NCBI GenBank assembly: GCA_947453725.1
Contig: CANGHH010000008.1
Coordinates: 1 to 64,000 of the forward strand
Source of the DNA: Betaproteobacteria bacterium
GTDB taxonomy: Bacteria > Pseudomonadota > Gammaproteobacteria > Burkholderiales > Burkholderiaceae_C
DNA length: 64,000 bases
Reading direction: 5' to 3'
Notes under the pieces: model-generated
Database searches by the model: none
What the model saw: the letters and a program-made list of their open reading frames with translations, nothing else
What the model was told of the DNA's origin: nothing
Program-made: the position numbers and the translations under genes
Part shown: piece by piece, positions 17,572 to 27,093 of the stretch
Layout of the letters: each line of letters starts with the position of its first letter
How positions within the stretch are numbered: the first letter of the stretch is position 1

Positions 17572-18705
17572 TCAGGTCGGCGCAGGGTCCATCCCCATTT
17601 CGCGCCGGTACCAGGCGTGGAAGTGCTGCATACCGTCTTCCATCGGGCTCTGGTAGGGCCCGGCGTCGTCGTCGCCGCGCAGCATCAGCGCGCGCCGGCC
17701 GGCGTCCATGCGCAGCGCGATTTCGTCGTCCTCGACGCAGGTTTCCAGGTAGGCGGCCTGCTGGGCGTCGACGAATTCGCGCTCGAAGGCGGCGATTTCC
17801 TCGGGGTAGAAGAACTCGACCAGGTTCATCGTCTTCTGCGGCCCTTGCGGGAACAGCGTCGACACCACCAGCACATGCGGGTACCACTCGACCATCACGG
17901 TCGGGTAGTAGGTCAGCCAGATCGCGCCCTGCGGCGGTGGCTCGCCGTTGCGGTAGTTCAGCACGGCCTGCTGCCAGCGGGCGTAGGCGTCGGACCCGGC
18001 GCGCGTCCACGACTTCTGCACACCGACAGTCTGCACCGAGTGGTGGCGGCCGAATTCCCACTTCAGGTCTTCGCAGCTGACGAAGCCGCCCAGGCCGGGG
18101 TGGAAGGGGCCGACGTGGTAGTCCTCGAGGTAGACCTCGATGAAGGTCTTCCAGTTGTAGTCGCACTGGTGCACGTGGGCGCGGTCGAGGACGAAGCCGC
18201 TGAAGTCCAGGTCGTGCGCGGCGCCGAGCGCCGCCAGGTCGGCCGCGACCGAGCGGCCCTGGTCCTCGAACACCAGCCCCTGCCAGGTCTGAAGCGGGTC
18301 GTTGCGCAGGTTCAGACCCGGGTCTTGCGCGAAATGTGGCGCGCCGACCAAGGCCCCGTGCAGGTCGTAGGTCCAGCGGTGCAAGGGGCAGACGATGTGC
18401 CGCCCCGCGTTGCCGCGGCCCTTCAGCATCACGGCCTGGCGGTGGCGGCAGACGTTGCTGATCAGCTCGATACCGTCGGCCGTGCGCACGAGTGCCCGGC
18501 CCTCTGCTTCCTGCACCAACGCCAGGTGGTCGCCGATCTCGGGCACAGCCAATTCGTGCCCCAGGTAGCGCGGTGCGGGATGGAAGATGAGTTCCTGTTC
18601 CTGCTGGAACAGACTCGCGTCAAAGTAGCTGGAAACTGAAAGTTGAGAGCCGCTCTTGGCAAGTGGGCGCTCGAGAGCTTCGAGACTGATGCTCAGGTCC
18701 GACAT
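17572..18705 (-). CDS. Rieske-type aromatic ring-hydroxylating oxygenase, alpha subunit
   Basis: This 377-residue protein has an N-terminal Rieske [2Fe-2S] domain with ligands Cys86 and His88 (CRH) and Cys106 and His109 (CPLH). The catalytic domain has a mononuclear iron site in EDYHVGPFHPG. The layout fits ring-hydroxylating oxygenases and choline-monooxygenase-like relatives. No beta subunit, ferredoxin or reductase gene is adjacent, so its electron donor must be encoded elsewhere, and the substrate is unknown. It is transcribed away from xseB. Confidence 0.9.
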   Translation of the reverse strand: MSDLSISLEALERPLAKSGSQLSVSSYFDASLFQQEQELIFHPAPRYLGHELAVPEIGDHLALVQEAEGRALVRTADGIELISNVCRHRQAVMLKGRGNAGRHIVCPLHRWTYDLHGALVGAPHFAQDPGLNLRNDPLQTWQGLVFEDQGRSVAADLAALGAAHDLDFSGFVLDRAHVHQCDYNWKTFIEVYLEDYHVGPFHPGLGGFVSCEDLKWEFGRHHSVQTVGVQKSWTRAGSDAYARWQQAVLNYRNGEPPPQGAIWLTYYPTVMVEWYPHVLVVSTLFPQGPQKTMNLVEFFYPEEIAAFEREFVDAQQAAYLETCVEDDEIALRMDAGRRALMLRGDDDAGPYQSPMEDGMQHFHAWYRREMGMDPAPT

Positions 18706-18902
18706 GATCCGACTGGATCCTCCTCTTCAAGGACATCGACCCGCCGCCCGGTGGCCCCGCGGGCAGCAAACGTGAACCCTCGGCACGGACGGTCCGGCTC
18801 CGAAGGGTCGGCGATTCTAGCCGTCCCACCTCGAGGGGATGCCCACGCGTGTCGGCGCGGCGCGATTGTCTAGAATCGGGCGCTTCAATTTCATCTACCG
18901 AA

Positions 18903-19139
18903 ATGGCACCCAGCGCAGCAATTCCCGCAAACGAACCCGCCACCTACGAGTTGGCGCTGGCCGAACTCGACCGCTTGGTGGCGCAGATGGAAGGCGGCCA
19001 GTTGCCACTGGACCAGCTGCTCGACGCGTACCGCCGGGGTGCGGTGCTGCTGAATTTCTGCCGCGCCAGGCTGCAGGACGTCGAGGCGCAGGTGAAAGTG
19101 CTGGACGACGGCCAGCTCAAGGCCTGGAGCGCGGCATGA
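18903..19139 (+). CDS. xseB: Exodeoxyribonuclease VII small subunit
   Basis: The 78-residue protein has the XseB helical core: [18 protein letters not shown], then [19 protein letters not shown]. With XseA it degrades single-stranded DNA. I chose the ATG at 18903 over the in-frame upstream codon at 18849 because it gives the usual length and a normal family start. A TAGAAT box at 18871-18876 could serve as a -10 element. The stop overlaps the ispA start (ATGA). Confidence 0.93.
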   Translation: MAPSAAIPANEPATYELALAELDRLVAQMEGGQLPLDQLLDAYRRGAVLLNFCRARLQDVEAQVKVLDDGQLKAWSAA

Positions 19140-20026
19140 GGGCCGCCGAATTCGACGCCTGGTCGCGCCAGCAATTGGTCGCCGTGGAAGCGGCGCTGGA
19201 AGGCTGGGTGCCGTCCGACGCGCCGGCCGGCCTGGGTCTGGCGATGCGCTACGGCGTGCTGGACGGGGGCAAGCGCCTGCGGCCCTTGCTGGTGCTGGCC
19301 AGCTGCCAGGCCGTTGCCGGTCAAACCGAAGCCGCGATGCGTGCGGCGGTGGCCGTCGAACTGATCCACGCCTATTCGCTGGTCCACGACGACATGCCCT
19401 GCATGGACAACGACGTGTTGCGTCGCGGCAAGCCCACGGTGCATGTGCAGTTCGGCCAGGCCCAGGCCATGCTGGCTGGCGACGCGATGCAGGCGCTGGC
19501 CTTCGAGGTGCTGACCCCCGACCACGGCGTCGAACCCGCCTTGCAGGCCCGTCTGGCGGCCTTGCTGGCACGCTCGGCCGGCCATGCCGGCATGGCCGGC
19601 GGGCAGGCCATCGACTTGGCCAGCATCGGCCGGGCGCTGGACGAGACGGCGCTGCGCGACATGCACCGCCGAAAGACCGGCGCCCTGCTGCAGGCCAGCG
19701 TGCTGATGGGGGCGGCCTGTGGCGTCTGCAGCGACGCCGCCCGCGCCGCGCTCAGCGACTATGGTGCAGCGCTGGGCCTGGCTTTCCAGGTGGTCGACGA
19801 CATCCTGGACGTCACCCAGGCCTCCGCCACGCTGGGCAAGACCGCCGGCAAGGACCAGCACCACAACAAGCCCACCTACGTCACCGTGCTGGGCCTGGGC
19901 GCCGCCCGCCGGCACGCCGATGAACTGCGCGAGCAGGCCCATGCGGCACTGGCGCGCAGCGGCCTGGGCGGCGCCGCCAGCCTGTTGTCAGTCCTGGCCG
20001 ACAAGGTCGTCGAACGAGACAACTGA
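19136..20026 (+). CDS. ispA: Polyprenyl synthetase, farnesyl diphosphate synthase
   Basis: This 296-residue trans-prenyltransferase condenses IPP with DMAPP/GPP to farnesyl diphosphate. The first Asp-rich motif is in [13 protein letters not shown] and the second in [20 protein letters not shown] near residue 40 binds the pyrophosphate. The ATG overlaps the xseB stop by four bases. dxs starts two bases after the ispA stop, so this is an isoprenoid operon. Confidence 0.95.
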   Translation: MRAAEFDAWSRQQLVAVEAALEGWVPSDAPAGLGLAMRYGVLDGGKRLRPLLVLASCQAVAGQTEAAMRAAVAVELIHAYSLVHDDMPCMDNDVLRRGKPTVHVQFGQAQAMLAGDAMQALAFEVLTPDHGVEPALQARLAALLARSAGHAGMAGGQAIDLASIGRALDETALRDMHRRKTGALLQASVLMGAACGVCSDAARAALSDYGAALGLAFQVVDDILDVTQASATLGKTAGKDQHHNKPTYVTVLGLGAARRHADELREQAHAALARSGLGGAASLLSVLADKVVERDN

Positions 20027-20027
20027 A

Positions 20028-21917
20028 ATGAAAAAAATGCTCGACCAGATCGACAGCCCGGCCGACCTGCGCCGGCTGGGCCGCGCCGACCTGCCGGGTC
20101 TGGCCGGCGAGCTGCGCGAATTCGTGCTGAACACGGTCAGCCAGACCGGCAACGGCCACCTGGGCAGCAACCTGGGCACGGTGGAACTGACCATCGCGCT
20201 GCATTACGTCTTCAACACACCCAACGACCGCATCGTCTGGGACGTCGGCCACCAGACCTACCCGCACAAGGTCATCACCGGGCGCCGCGACCGCATGCAC
20301 ACGCTGCGGCAGCTGGGCGGCATTGGCGGCTTCCCCAAGCGCGACGAGAGCGAATACGACACCTTCGGCACCGCCCACAGCAGCACCAGCATCAGCGCGG
20401 CGCTCGGCATGGCGCTGGCCAGCCAGCTCAAGGGTGAGGATCGCCGGGCGGTGGCGGTCATCGGCGACGGCGCGATGACCGCCGGCATGGCCTTCGAAGC
20501 GCTGAACAACGGCGGCATCGCCCACGCCGGCATGCTGCCCAACCTGCTGGTCGTGCTGAACGACAACGACATGTCGATCAGCCCGCCAGTGGGCGCGCTG
20601 AACAAATACCTGGCGCGCCTGATGAGCGGCAACTTCTACGAAGCCGCCCGGCAGAGCGCCAAGGCGGTGCTGAAGAACGCGCCGCCGCTGTTCGAACTGG
20701 CGCGGCGTTTCGAAGAGCACGCCAAGGGCATGGTCGTGCCGGGCACCATCTTCGAGGAATTCGGCTTCAACTACGTGGGCCCGATCGACGGCCACGACCT
20801 CGACGCGCTGATCCCGACGCTGGAAAACCTGCGCGCCAAGAAGGGCCCGCAGTTCCTGCACGTGGTCACCAGGAAGGGCTACGGCTACAAGCTGGCCGAG
20901 GCCGACCCGGTGAAGTACCACGCGGCGTCGACCAAGTTCAACCCGGCCGAAGGTTTCCCGGCCAGCAAGCCCAGCAAGCCGGCCTTCATGAACGTCTTCG
21001 GCCAGTGGCTGTGCGACATGGCCGAGGCCGATGACCAGCTGGTCGCCATCACCCCGGCGATGCGCGAAGGCTCGGGCATGGTCGAGTTCCACAAGCGCTT
21101 TCCGAAGCGCTATTTCGACGTCGGCATCGCCGAGCAGCACGCCGTCACCTTCGCCGGTGGCCTGGCCTGCGAAGGACTCAAGCCGGTGGTCGCGATCTAC
21201 AGCACCTTCCTGCAGCGTGGCTACGACCAGCTGATCCATGACGTGGCGCTGCAGAACCTGCCGGTGGTCTTCGCGCTGGACCGCGCCGGCATCGTCGGCG
21301 CCGACGGCCCGACGCATGCCGGGGCCTACGACATCGCCTTCGTGCGCTGCATCCCGAACATGGCGATGCTGACGCCGAGCGACGAGAACGAATGCCGCCA
21401 GGCGCTGACGACGGCCTTCCGCCACAACGGGCCGGTGGCCGTTCGCTACCCGCGCGGCGTTGGCGCCGGCGTGGCCATCGAGAAGGAATTGAACAGCTGG
21501 CCCTGGGGCAAGGGCGTCGTCCGCCGACGTGGCCAGCGCGTCGCCATCCTGGCCTTCGGCACCTTGCTGCATGCCGCGCTGAAGGCCGCCGAGTCGCTGG
21601 GCGCCACGGTGGCCGACATGCGTTTCGCCAAGCCGCTGGACGCCGAGCTGGTGCTGGAACTGGCGCGCAGCCACGACGGCCTGGTGACGGTGGAAGAGGG
21701 CTGCATCATGGGTGGCGCCGGCAGCGCGGTGCTGGAATGCCTGGCCGGCGCCGGGGTGCAGGTGCCGGTGCTGCAACTCGGCCTGCCGGACGTCTTCACC
21801 GAGCACGGCGACCCGGCCAAGATCCTGGCGCTGTGCGGGCTGGACGCCAGCGGCATCGAGCAAGCCATCCTTCAGCGTTACGGCATCCGGCCGGCGCTGG
21901 CCGCCGCCAACGCCTGA
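20028..21917 (+). CDS. dxs: 1-deoxy-D-xylulose-5-phosphate synthase
   Basis: The 629-residue thiamine diphosphate enzyme makes DXP from pyruvate and glyceraldehyde 3-phosphate, the entry step of the MEP isoprenoid pathway. Visible motifs are [16 protein letters not shown], the ThDP/Mg site [28 protein letters not shown], and the transketolase-type half with [15 protein letters not shown]. The ATG at 20028 follows the ispA stop closely. A second ATG lies three codons later. Confidence 0.98.
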   Translation: MKKMLDQIDSPADLRRLGRADLPGLAGELREFVLNTVSQTGNGHLGSNLGTVELTIALHYVFNTPNDRIVWDVGHQTYPHKVITGRRDRMHTLRQLGGIGGFPKRDESEYDTFGTAHSSTSISAALGMALASQLKGEDRRAVAVIGDGAMTAGMAFEALNNGGIAHAGMLPNLLVVLNDNDMSISPPVGALNKYLARLMSGNFYEAARQSAKAVLKNAPPLFELARRFEEHAKGMVVPGTIFEEFGFNYVGPIDGHDLDALIPTLENLRAKKGPQFLHVVTRKGYGYKLAEADPVKYHAASTKFNPAEGFPASKPSKPAFMNVFGQWLCDMAEADDQLVAITPAMREGSGMVEFHKRFPKRYFDVGIAEQHAVTFAGGLACEGLKPVVAIYSTFLQRGYDQLIHDVALQNLPVVFALDRAGIVGADGPTHAGAYDIAFVRCIPNMAMLTPSDENECRQALTTAFRHNGPVAVRYPRGVGAGVAIEKELNSWPWGKGVVRRRGQRVAILAFGTLLHAALKAAESLGATVADMRFAKPLDAELVLELARSHDGLVTVEEGCIMGGAGSAVLECLAGAGVQVPVLQLGLPDVFTEHGDPAKILALCGLDASGIEQAILQRYGIRPALAAANA

Positions 21918-21923
21918 CACTTG

Positions 21924-22772
21924 ATGAATTCCCTGACCTCCACGAACCGAATGAACCTGACCGAGGCGCTGCACATCCCCGACACGCAAAGTGCCACCGA
22001 CGAGCGCCACCTCGCGATCCAGCGCGTCGGCATCAAGGACATCCGCTACCCCTTGCAGCTGACCGTGGCCGGCGCGGTGCAGACCACCGCCGCACGGTGG
22101 TCGCTGGACGTGGCGCTGCCCGCCGACAAGAAGGGCACCCACATGTCGCGCTTCGTGGCCTGGCTGGACGCGCTGGCGCTGTCGGGCGAGCCGCTGGATG
22201 CCGTCACGCTGCGCCGGCTGCACGCCGCGATGCTGGACAAGCTGGGTGCCCAGGAAGGTCGCATCGAGGCCGCTTTCAGCTTCTTCCTGCGCAAGCGTGC
22301 GCCGGTGTCGGGTGTGCAGAGCCTGCTCGACTACCAGGGCCGCTGGATTGCCGAGACGCGCGACGGCGTCACGCGGGTGCATGCCGAGGTGGCGGTGCCG
22401 GTGAAAAGCCTGTGCCCTTGTTCGAAGGAGATTTCCGACTACGGTGCGCACAACCAGCGCTCGCTGGTGACCATCCGCGCCGAGGTGCTGGAAGGGTCTG
22501 GCGCGCCGGTCACGGCGCCGATCGGCTGGCAGGAACTGGTCCGCTACGCCGAAGACAACGCGTCCAGCGAGATCTGGCCGATGTTGAAGCGACCCGACGA
22601 GAAGTGGGTCACCGAGCGCGCCTACCAGAACCCCAAGTTCGTCGAAGACCTGGTGCGCGACGTGGCGCTGGCGCTGAACGCGGATGCCCGCATCGGCCGC
22701 TACCGCGTCGATGTCGAGAACTTCGAGTCGATCCACAACCACAGCGCCTACGCCAGGATCGAGCGCAGCTGA
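21924..22772 (+). CDS. folE2: GTP cyclohydrolase FolE2 (type IB)
   Basis: The 282-residue protein converts GTP to dihydroneopterin triphosphate, the first step of folate (and queuosine) synthesis. The active-site segment [19 protein letters not shown] is the FolE2 signature, with the catalytic cysteine. FolE2 is structurally related to T-fold enzymes rather than to zinc-requiring FolE1, and in other bacteria it can replace FolE1 when zinc is scarce. I see no Zur site. Start is at ATG 21924; ATG 21951 is an alternative. It ends just before a strong terminator. Confidence 0.95.
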   Translation: MNSLTSTNRMNLTEALHIPDTQSATDERHLAIQRVGIKDIRYPLQLTVAGAVQTTAARWSLDVALPADKKGTHMSRFVAWLDALALSGEPLDAVTLRRLHAAMLDKLGAQEGRIEAAFSFFLRKRAPVSGVQSLLDYQGRWIAETRDGVTRVHAEVAVPVKSLCPCSKEISDYGAHNQRSLVTIRAEVLEGSGAPVTAPIGWQELVRYAEDNASSEIWPMLKRPDEKWVTERAYQNPKFVEDLVRDVALALNADARIGRYRVDVENFESIHNHSAYARIERS

Positions 22773-22792
22773 AGCCGCGTGAGCTTCCCCGG

Positions 22793-22818
22793 AGCGCCCC
22801 ATGAGGGCGCTTTTTTTT
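22793..22818 (+). terminator. Rho-independent terminator after folE2
   Basis: AGCGCCC (22793-22799) pairs with GGGCGCT (22805-22811) across a five-base loop, and a run of eight T follows at 22811-22818. It lies 20 bases after the folE2 stop and closes the xseB-ispA-dxs-folE2 operon. Confidence 0.92.
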
Positions 22819-22861
22819 GCCTGTTCAAGCCCGCGCGGCGCTCCCCTGTGGCGCAGGTCCC

Positions 22862-22878
22862 GTAGGAATTTGCCCTAC
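22862..22878. promoter_or_regulatory. Inverted repeat upstream of flhDC, possible operator
   Basis: GTAGG (22862-22866) and CCTAC (22874-22878) form an interrupted palindrome with an AT-rich centre, GTAGGaatttgcCCTAC-like, about 130 bases before flhD. Half-sites of this kind are bound by LuxR/NarL-type response regulators, including RcsB in enterics and BvgA in Bordetella, both of which control flhDC-type genes. That it is an operator here is inference. Confidence 0.35.
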
Positions 22879-23010
22879 AAGCCGGCTGGACGAAGCCTGA
22901 CCGCCGCCACGGAGATGGCCTGATGTCGCCGTCCAATTCAAATCCATACAGTCTGTTTCATCGACTCCCCCTACACCCAGACACCCCCCGTCAACCGCTG
23001 GAGCAAGACC

Positions 23011-23334
23011 ATGACATCCGACCAAATCCTCGCCGAGATCCGTGAAGCCAACTTGTCCTACCTGATGCTGGCGCAGAGCCTGGTCCGCCAGGACAAGGAA
23101 CAGGCGCTGTTCCGGCTGGGCGTCAGCGAAGACACCGCCACGCTGATCGGCACGCTGACCCCGGCACAGATGATGAAGGTCGCCGGCGGCAACACGCTGC
23201 TGTGCCGCTTCCGCATGGACGACGACCTGGTGTGGAACCTGCTGACCAACCACGGCAAGGGCGCGGCCAACGACGGCATGAGCCGGCTGCACGCGTCGAT
23301 CCTGATGGCCGGCCGCCATCAGGAAGCCGCCTGA
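23011..23334 (+). CDS. flhD: Flagellar transcriptional regulator FlhD
   Basis: The 107-residue FlhD partners FlhC in the FlhD4C2 complex, the class I master activator of flagellar genes. The sequence AEIREANLSYLMLAQ, then FRLGVSEDTA and LTPAQMMKVA, is typical of the family. TGGAG lies seven bases before the ATG. The roughly 190 bases upstream, after the folE2 terminator, must hold its promoter. flhC follows after 35 bases. Confidence 0.97.
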   Translation: MTSDQILAEIREANLSYLMLAQSLVRQDKEQALFRLGVSEDTATLIGTLTPAQMMKVAGGNTLLCRFRMDDDLVWNLLTNHGKGAANDGMSRLHASILMAGRHQEAA

Positions 23335-23369
23335 ACCCACCACTTCCCATCCCGCAGGAGAACACCACC

Positions 23370-23948
23370 ATGGCCCGTAGCAAGAGCATCGTCGGCGAAG
23401 CCAGGCAGATCGAACGCGCGATCACGCTGATCCAGTTGGGCGCCCGCCTGCAGGTGCTGGAAAGCGAAACCGACCTGAGCTACGAGCGCCTGCTGCGCCT
23501 GTACAAGGAAGTCGCCGGCAAGAGCCCGAGCAAGGGCCAGCTGCCGTTCTCCACCGACTGGTTCATGACCTGGCAGCCCAATATCCACGCCAGCCTGTTC
23601 CTCAACATCCACGAATACCTGAACAAGGCCGCGGCGCTCGACGAGATCGACACCGTCATCAAGGCCTACCAGCTCTACACCGAGCAGATGTCGTCGCAGG
23701 GCCTGGAGCCACTGCTCAGCGTGACGCGCGCCTGGCGGCTGGTGAAGTTCGTCGACAACGGCATGCTGACGATGACGGCCTGCAGCAAATGCGGTGGCCA
23801 CTTCGTGAGCCACCCGCACGAGATTGCCCGCCACTACGTCTGCGGCCTGTGCAACCCGCCGGCCCGGGCGGGCAAGGGCAAGCTGGCCGGCTCGCTCGGT
23901 GCTCAGGCGGCACGCTCGCTGGCACTGAGCGCTGAAATGGAACATTGA
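23370..23948 (+). CDS. flhC: Flagellar transcriptional regulator FlhC
   Basis: The 192-residue FlhC is the main DNA-binding part of the FlhDC activator. The four zinc-ligand cysteines are in CSKCGGHF and YVCGLCNPP near residues 140-170. The ATG at 23370 has AGGAG nine bases upstream. Co-transcribed with flhD; a terminator lies about 100 bases downstream. Confidence 0.97.
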   Translation: MARSKSIVGEARQIERAITLIQLGARLQVLESETDLSYERLLRLYKEVAGKSPSKGQLPFSTDWFMTWQPNIHASLFLNIHEYLNKAAALDEIDTVIKAYQLYTEQMSSQGLEPLLSVTRAWRLVKFVDNGMLTMTACSKCGGHFVSHPHEIARHYVCGLCNPPARAGKGKLAGSLGAQAARSLALSAEMEH

Positions 23949-24051
23949 ACGCCCATTCGGCGCTGGATTTTTGAACTTCCGTGCCGATATCTCTGTCAGA
24001 TTGAACGGGTTTTGTGTTGTCTCCTCCTGGCACAGTGCGCTGTGCTTTGAA

Positions 24052-24079
24052 GCGGGTCCTTCGGGACCCGCATTTTTTT
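24052..24079 (+). terminator. Rho-independent terminator after flhDC
   Basis: GCGGGTCC (24052-24059) pairs with GGACCCGC (24064-24071) across a TTCG tetraloop. A single A and seven T follow at 24073-24079. It should end flhDC transcription before the methyltransferase-mot region. Confidence 0.93.
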
Positions 24080-24158
24080 GTCCGCTGGCCGCTCAGGAAC
24101 GGCAGCATGAGCGGGGAACAGACCCCTGGCGGCCCGCCATTTCTGCCGCCAGCGGACC

Positions 24159-24185
24159 TCAGGCCGCCAGCCGGCCGGCCGATAT
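24159..24185 (+). promoter_or_regulatory. Weak candidate sigma-28 promoter before the methyltransferase gene
   Basis: TCAGGCCG (24159-24166), 11 bases, then GCCGATAT (24178-24185). The -10 differs from the sigma-28 consensus GCCGATAA by one base. The -35 is weaker than in the motA and cheY promoters. It lies about 115 bases before the GTG start. Confidence 0.3.
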
Positions 24186-24299
24186 GCCGGATGAAGCCGC
24201 GGTTCGCGCGACTGGCATTGCCCATCCGACCTTGAAGCTGATTCCCCTTAGGCCCCCGTTCCTGCACCAGGCTGCCCAGCAGCCCGGGATGGCGCTGCT

Positions 24300-25127
24300 G
24301 TGAAGGCCTCGGCGGTGGTGCCGCGGCGCTTCAGGCTGACTCACCGGCTGGCCCGCCTGCGCTGGCCCCTGCCGGCTGTCGCCGCCTGGGCCGGGGCCTG
24401 GGCCGTGTGGACGCTGGCCAACGCCGTGAGCCTGCCGTCGGCGGCCGCCTTCTTGCTGGCGCTGGCCGCCGGCGCCACGCTGGCCTGGCCCTGTGCAAGG
24501 CCCTGGCGGCGCGCCCTGGCGGCCGGCGGCTTCCCGCTGTCGGCCTGGGCGCTGGGGGGCACGGCCGGGCTGCCGCCCTGGGTCTGGCTGTTGCTGCTGC
24601 TGCCGGTGCTGGCCGCTTATCCGCTGCGCGCCTGGCGCGATGCACCTTTCTTTCCCACCCCGCCGCTGGCCCTGGTCGGGCTGGACGCGGTGGTGGACCA
24701 CCCGCAACGGGTACTGGACGCCGGCTGCGGGCTGGGCCACGGCCTGCAGGCCTTGCGCCGCTTGTGGCCTGAGGCCCAGTTGCAGGGGCTGGAATGGAGC
24801 GCTCCCTTGAGCTGGGCCGCCGCCTGGCGTTGCCGGCATGCCCGGGTGCAGATCCGGCGCGGCGACATGTGGTCCGCTTCCTGGGCCGGCAACGACCTGG
24901 TCTACGTCTTCCAGCGGCCGGAAAGCATGGCCCGCGTCTTCGACAAGGCGCGGCGTGAACTGGCGCCGACGGCCTGGCTGGTCAGCCTGGAGTTCGCGGT
25001 GCCCGGCCAGGCGCCCTGGGCCTGCCTGCAAGGGTCGGGCCGTCGGCCGCTTTGGATCTACCGGCCCGCCGGCCAGGGTGCAGCAGCCGGCGCGGCCGAC
25101 TCAACCCCAGGGCCAACTGGCCGATAA
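24300..25127 (+). CDS. Membrane-anchored class I SAM-dependent methyltransferase
   Basis: This 275-residue protein starts with GTG. Residues 20-110 hold three or four hydrophobic segments. A class I methyltransferase domain follows, with motif I VLDAGCGLGHG near residue 140 and an acidic residue at the end of the next strand (LQGLEWSAP). The rest of the Rossmann-like domain is short. Substrate unknown. Its position between flhDC and motA suggests a flagellar or envelope role, but that is inference. Its last codons form the motA sigma-28 promoter, and the TAA stop is part of the -10 box. Confidence 0.8.
   Translation: MKASAVVPRRFRLTHRLARLRWPLPAVAAWAGAWAVWTLANAVSLPSAAAFLLALAAGATLAWPCARPWRRALAAGGFPLSAWALGGTAGLPPWVWLLLLLPVLAAYPLRAWRDAPFFPTPPLALVGLDAVVDHPQRVLDAGCGLGHGLQALRRLWPEAQLQGLEWSAPLSWAAAWRCRHARVQIRRGDMWSASWAGNDLVYVFQRPESMARVFDKARRELAPTAWLVSLEFAVPGQAPWACLQGSGRRPLWIYRPAGQGAAAGAADSTPGPTGR
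25101..25127 (+). promoter_or_regulatory. Sigma-28 (FliA) promoter of motAB, overlapping a stop codon
   Basis: TCAACCCC (25101-25108), an 11-base spacer, then a perfect GCCGATAA (25120-25127). The consensus for FliA is TAAAGTTT-N11-GCCGATAA. TAA at 25125-25127 is also the stop codon of the methyltransferase gene. The box lies 56 bases before the motA ATG, a normal distance. Confidence 0.8.
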
Positions 25128-25183
25128 GCAAGGCATACCCGGGCGGCGCTTGGCGCGGCAGGGCTCACAGCGGATCACCTCTC

Positions 25184-26041
25184 ATGTTCGTCATCGTTGG
25201 CTGGCTCGTCGCACTGGGTTGCATCTTCGGCGTCTACATCGTCGAAGGCGGCAATATCCATGTGATCTTGCATGCGCTGCCCTGGGAATTGACTACCATC
25301 TTCGGCGCCACCATCGGCGCCTTCCTGGCCAACAACCAGATGAAGGTCGTGAAGGCCGTGGTCAGCGGCCTGGGCCAATGCTTCAAGGGCAGCAAGTTCA
25401 ACAAGGCCCGCTACATGGAACTGCTGGCCCTGATGTTCGACATCCTGCAGAAGGCCCGCAAGGAGGGCTTGATGTCGATCGAGAAGGACGTCGAGGATCC
25501 GCACAGCTCGGCCATCTTCCAGAAGTATCCGACGGTAGGCAATGACCACCATGTCACCGAGTTCATCACCGACTACCTGCGCATGATGGTCTCGGGCAAC
25601 CTCAACGCCCATGAGATCGAATCGCTGATGGACAGCGAAATCGACACCCACCACCACGAGGCCCACGCCGCCGTGGCCGCGCTGCAGCGGGTGGCCGGCG
25701 GCCTGCCAGCCTTCGGCATCGTGGCCGCCGTGCTGGGCGTGGTGAAGACCATGGGCAGCGTCGGCCAGCCGCCGGCGGTGCTGGGCGGGATGATCGGCTC
25801 GGCGCTGGTCGGCACCTTCCTGGGCATCCTGCTGGCCTATGCCTTTGCCGAGCCGCTGGGCGGCCTGCTGGAGCAGAAGGTCGAAGACGCGGGCAAGGAA
25901 CTGCAGTGCATCAAGACCACGCTGCTGGCCTCGATGCAGGGCTATGCGCCGCAGGTGGCGATCGAGTTCGGCCGCAAGGTGCTGTATTCGGGTGACCGGC
26001 CGACCTTCGGCGAGCTCGAATCCCACGTGAAGAAGAAGTGA
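25184..26041 (+). CDS. motA: Flagellar motor stator protein MotA
   Basis: The 285-residue MotA forms the proton channel of the stator with MotB and pushes the rotor. It has four membrane segments: two at the N-terminus (MFVIVGWLVALGCIFGVYIV) and two at about residues 170-225 (PAFGIVAAVLGVVKTMGSV, then LVGTFLGILLAYAFAEPL). A large cytoplasmic loop lies between them. I set the start at ATG 25184 because the upstream reading frame is not MotA-like. motB follows after 12 bases. Confidence 0.97.
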   Translation: MFVIVGWLVALGCIFGVYIVEGGNIHVILHALPWELTTIFGATIGAFLANNQMKVVKAVVSGLGQCFKGSKFNKARYMELLALMFDILQKARKEGLMSIEKDVEDPHSSAIFQKYPTVGNDHHVTEFITDYLRMMVSGNLNAHEIESLMDSEIDTHHHEAHAAVAALQRVAGGLPAFGIVAAVLGVVKTMGSVGQPPAVLGGMIGSALVGTFLGILLAYAFAEPLGGLLEQKVEDAGKELQCIKTTLLASMQGYAPQVAIEFGRKVLYSGDRPTFGELESHVKKK

Positions 26042-26053
26042 TGGGAGCACACC

Positions 26054-27058
26054 ATGGCGGGTGATGCGAAGAAGCTGCAGCCCATCATCATCAAGCGCAT
26101 CAAGAAGGGCGGCCACGCCGTTCACGGCGGCGCCTGGAAGATCGCCTACGCCGACTTCGTGACCGCCATGATGGCTTTCTTCCTGCTGATGTGGCTGCTG
26201 GGCAGCACCACCGAAGGCGACAAGAAGGGCATCGCCGACTATTTCCAGGCGCCGCTGAAGCTGGCCCTGCTGAATGGCGGTTCGGGCGCTGGCGACGCGT
26301 CCAGCGTGATCAAGGGCGGTGGCGAAGACCTCACGCGCAGCACTGGACAGGTCAAGCGCGGTGACATCGAGGCCCAGAAGTCCACCCTCAACCTGCACCA
26401 GCTGAAGAGCGAGCAGACCCGTGCCGAGGTGGCCAAGCTGACCGAGTTGAAGGAGAAGGTCGAAGCGAAGATCGCCGAGAACGCCAAGCTGAAGGCCATG
26501 GGCTCGCAGATCCTGCTGGAAATGACCCCCGACGGGCTGCGCATCCAGATCGTCGACGCCGAGGGCCGGCCGATGTTCGCCAGCGGCAGCCCGGCCGTGC
26601 AACCGGGGATGCGCGATCTGCTGCGCGCGGTGGGCAGCGTGCTGGCCGAAGTGCCCAACCGGCTGACGCTGGAAGGCCATACCGACGCCTCGCCCTTTGC
26701 TTCCGCTGCCGGCGGCAGCGAACGGGGCTACAGCAACTGGGAGCTGAGTTCGGACCGGGCCAATGCCTCGCGCCGCGAACTGCTGGCCGGCGGCCTGCAG
26801 GAAGACCATGTGCTGCGCGTCCAGGGTCTGGCGGCCAGCAATCCTTTCGATCGCCGGGATCCGGCCGCGCCGGCCAACCGCCGCATCAGCATCATCGTGA
26901 TGACCCGGGCGGCCGAAGACCGGCTGTTCCGCACCGCGCCCGAACCCGATCCCGAGCCGCTGGCCGCACCGCGGGTGCCCGGCCTGCCCGTGCCTTCGGC
27001 GCCGACCTTGCCGGTCGATGCGGGTCCCCGTTCAAGTCCGGCCACCAGCCGCCGATAA
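26054..27058 (+). CDS. motB: Flagellar motor stator protein MotB
   Basis: This 334-residue protein has one N-terminal membrane segment, [18 protein letters not shown], whose Asp is the proton-accepting residue. A plug/linker region follows, then a peptidoglycan-binding OmpA-like domain (about 165-290, with [10 protein letters not shown] and RANASRREL) that anchors the stator. The C-terminal 40 residues are Pro-rich and variable. The last bases of the gene form the cheY sigma-28 promoter. Confidence 0.97.
   Translation: MAGDAKKLQPIIIKRIKKGGHAVHGGAWKIAYADFVTAMMAFFLLMWLLGSTTEGDKKGIADYFQAPLKLALLNGGSGAGDASSVIKGGGEDLTRSTGQVKRGDIEAQKSTLNLHQLKSEQTRAEVAKLTELKEKVEAKIAENAKLKAMGSQILLEMTPDGLRIQIVDAEGRPMFASGSPAVQPGMRDLLRAVGSVLAEVPNRLTLEGHTDASPFASAAGGSERGYSNWELSSDRANASRRELLAGGLQEDHVLRVQGLAASNPFDRRDPAAPANRRISIIVMTRAAEDRLFRTAPEPDPEPLAAPRVPGLPVPSAPTLPVDAGPRSSPATSRR
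27032..27058 (+). promoter_or_regulatory. Sigma-28 (FliA) promoter of cheY-cheZ, overlapping the motB stop codon
   Basis: TCAAGTCC (27032-27039), an 11-base spacer, then a perfect GCCGATAA (27051-27058). The TAA at 27056-27058 is the motB stop. The box lies 35 bases before the cheY ATG. The spacing and design are the same as in the motA promoter. Confidence 0.8.
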
Positions 27059-27093
27059 ATTCGCAAGTCCAACGTTCTCGAGGTTCCGCTGCC

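Larger units (their letters stand above)
23949..24299 (+). other. 351-base intergenic region after flhC
   Basis: No gene is supported in this stretch. It holds the terminator at 24052-24079 and a weak sigma-28-like site at 24159-24185. I see nothing else recognisable. Confidence 0.7.
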
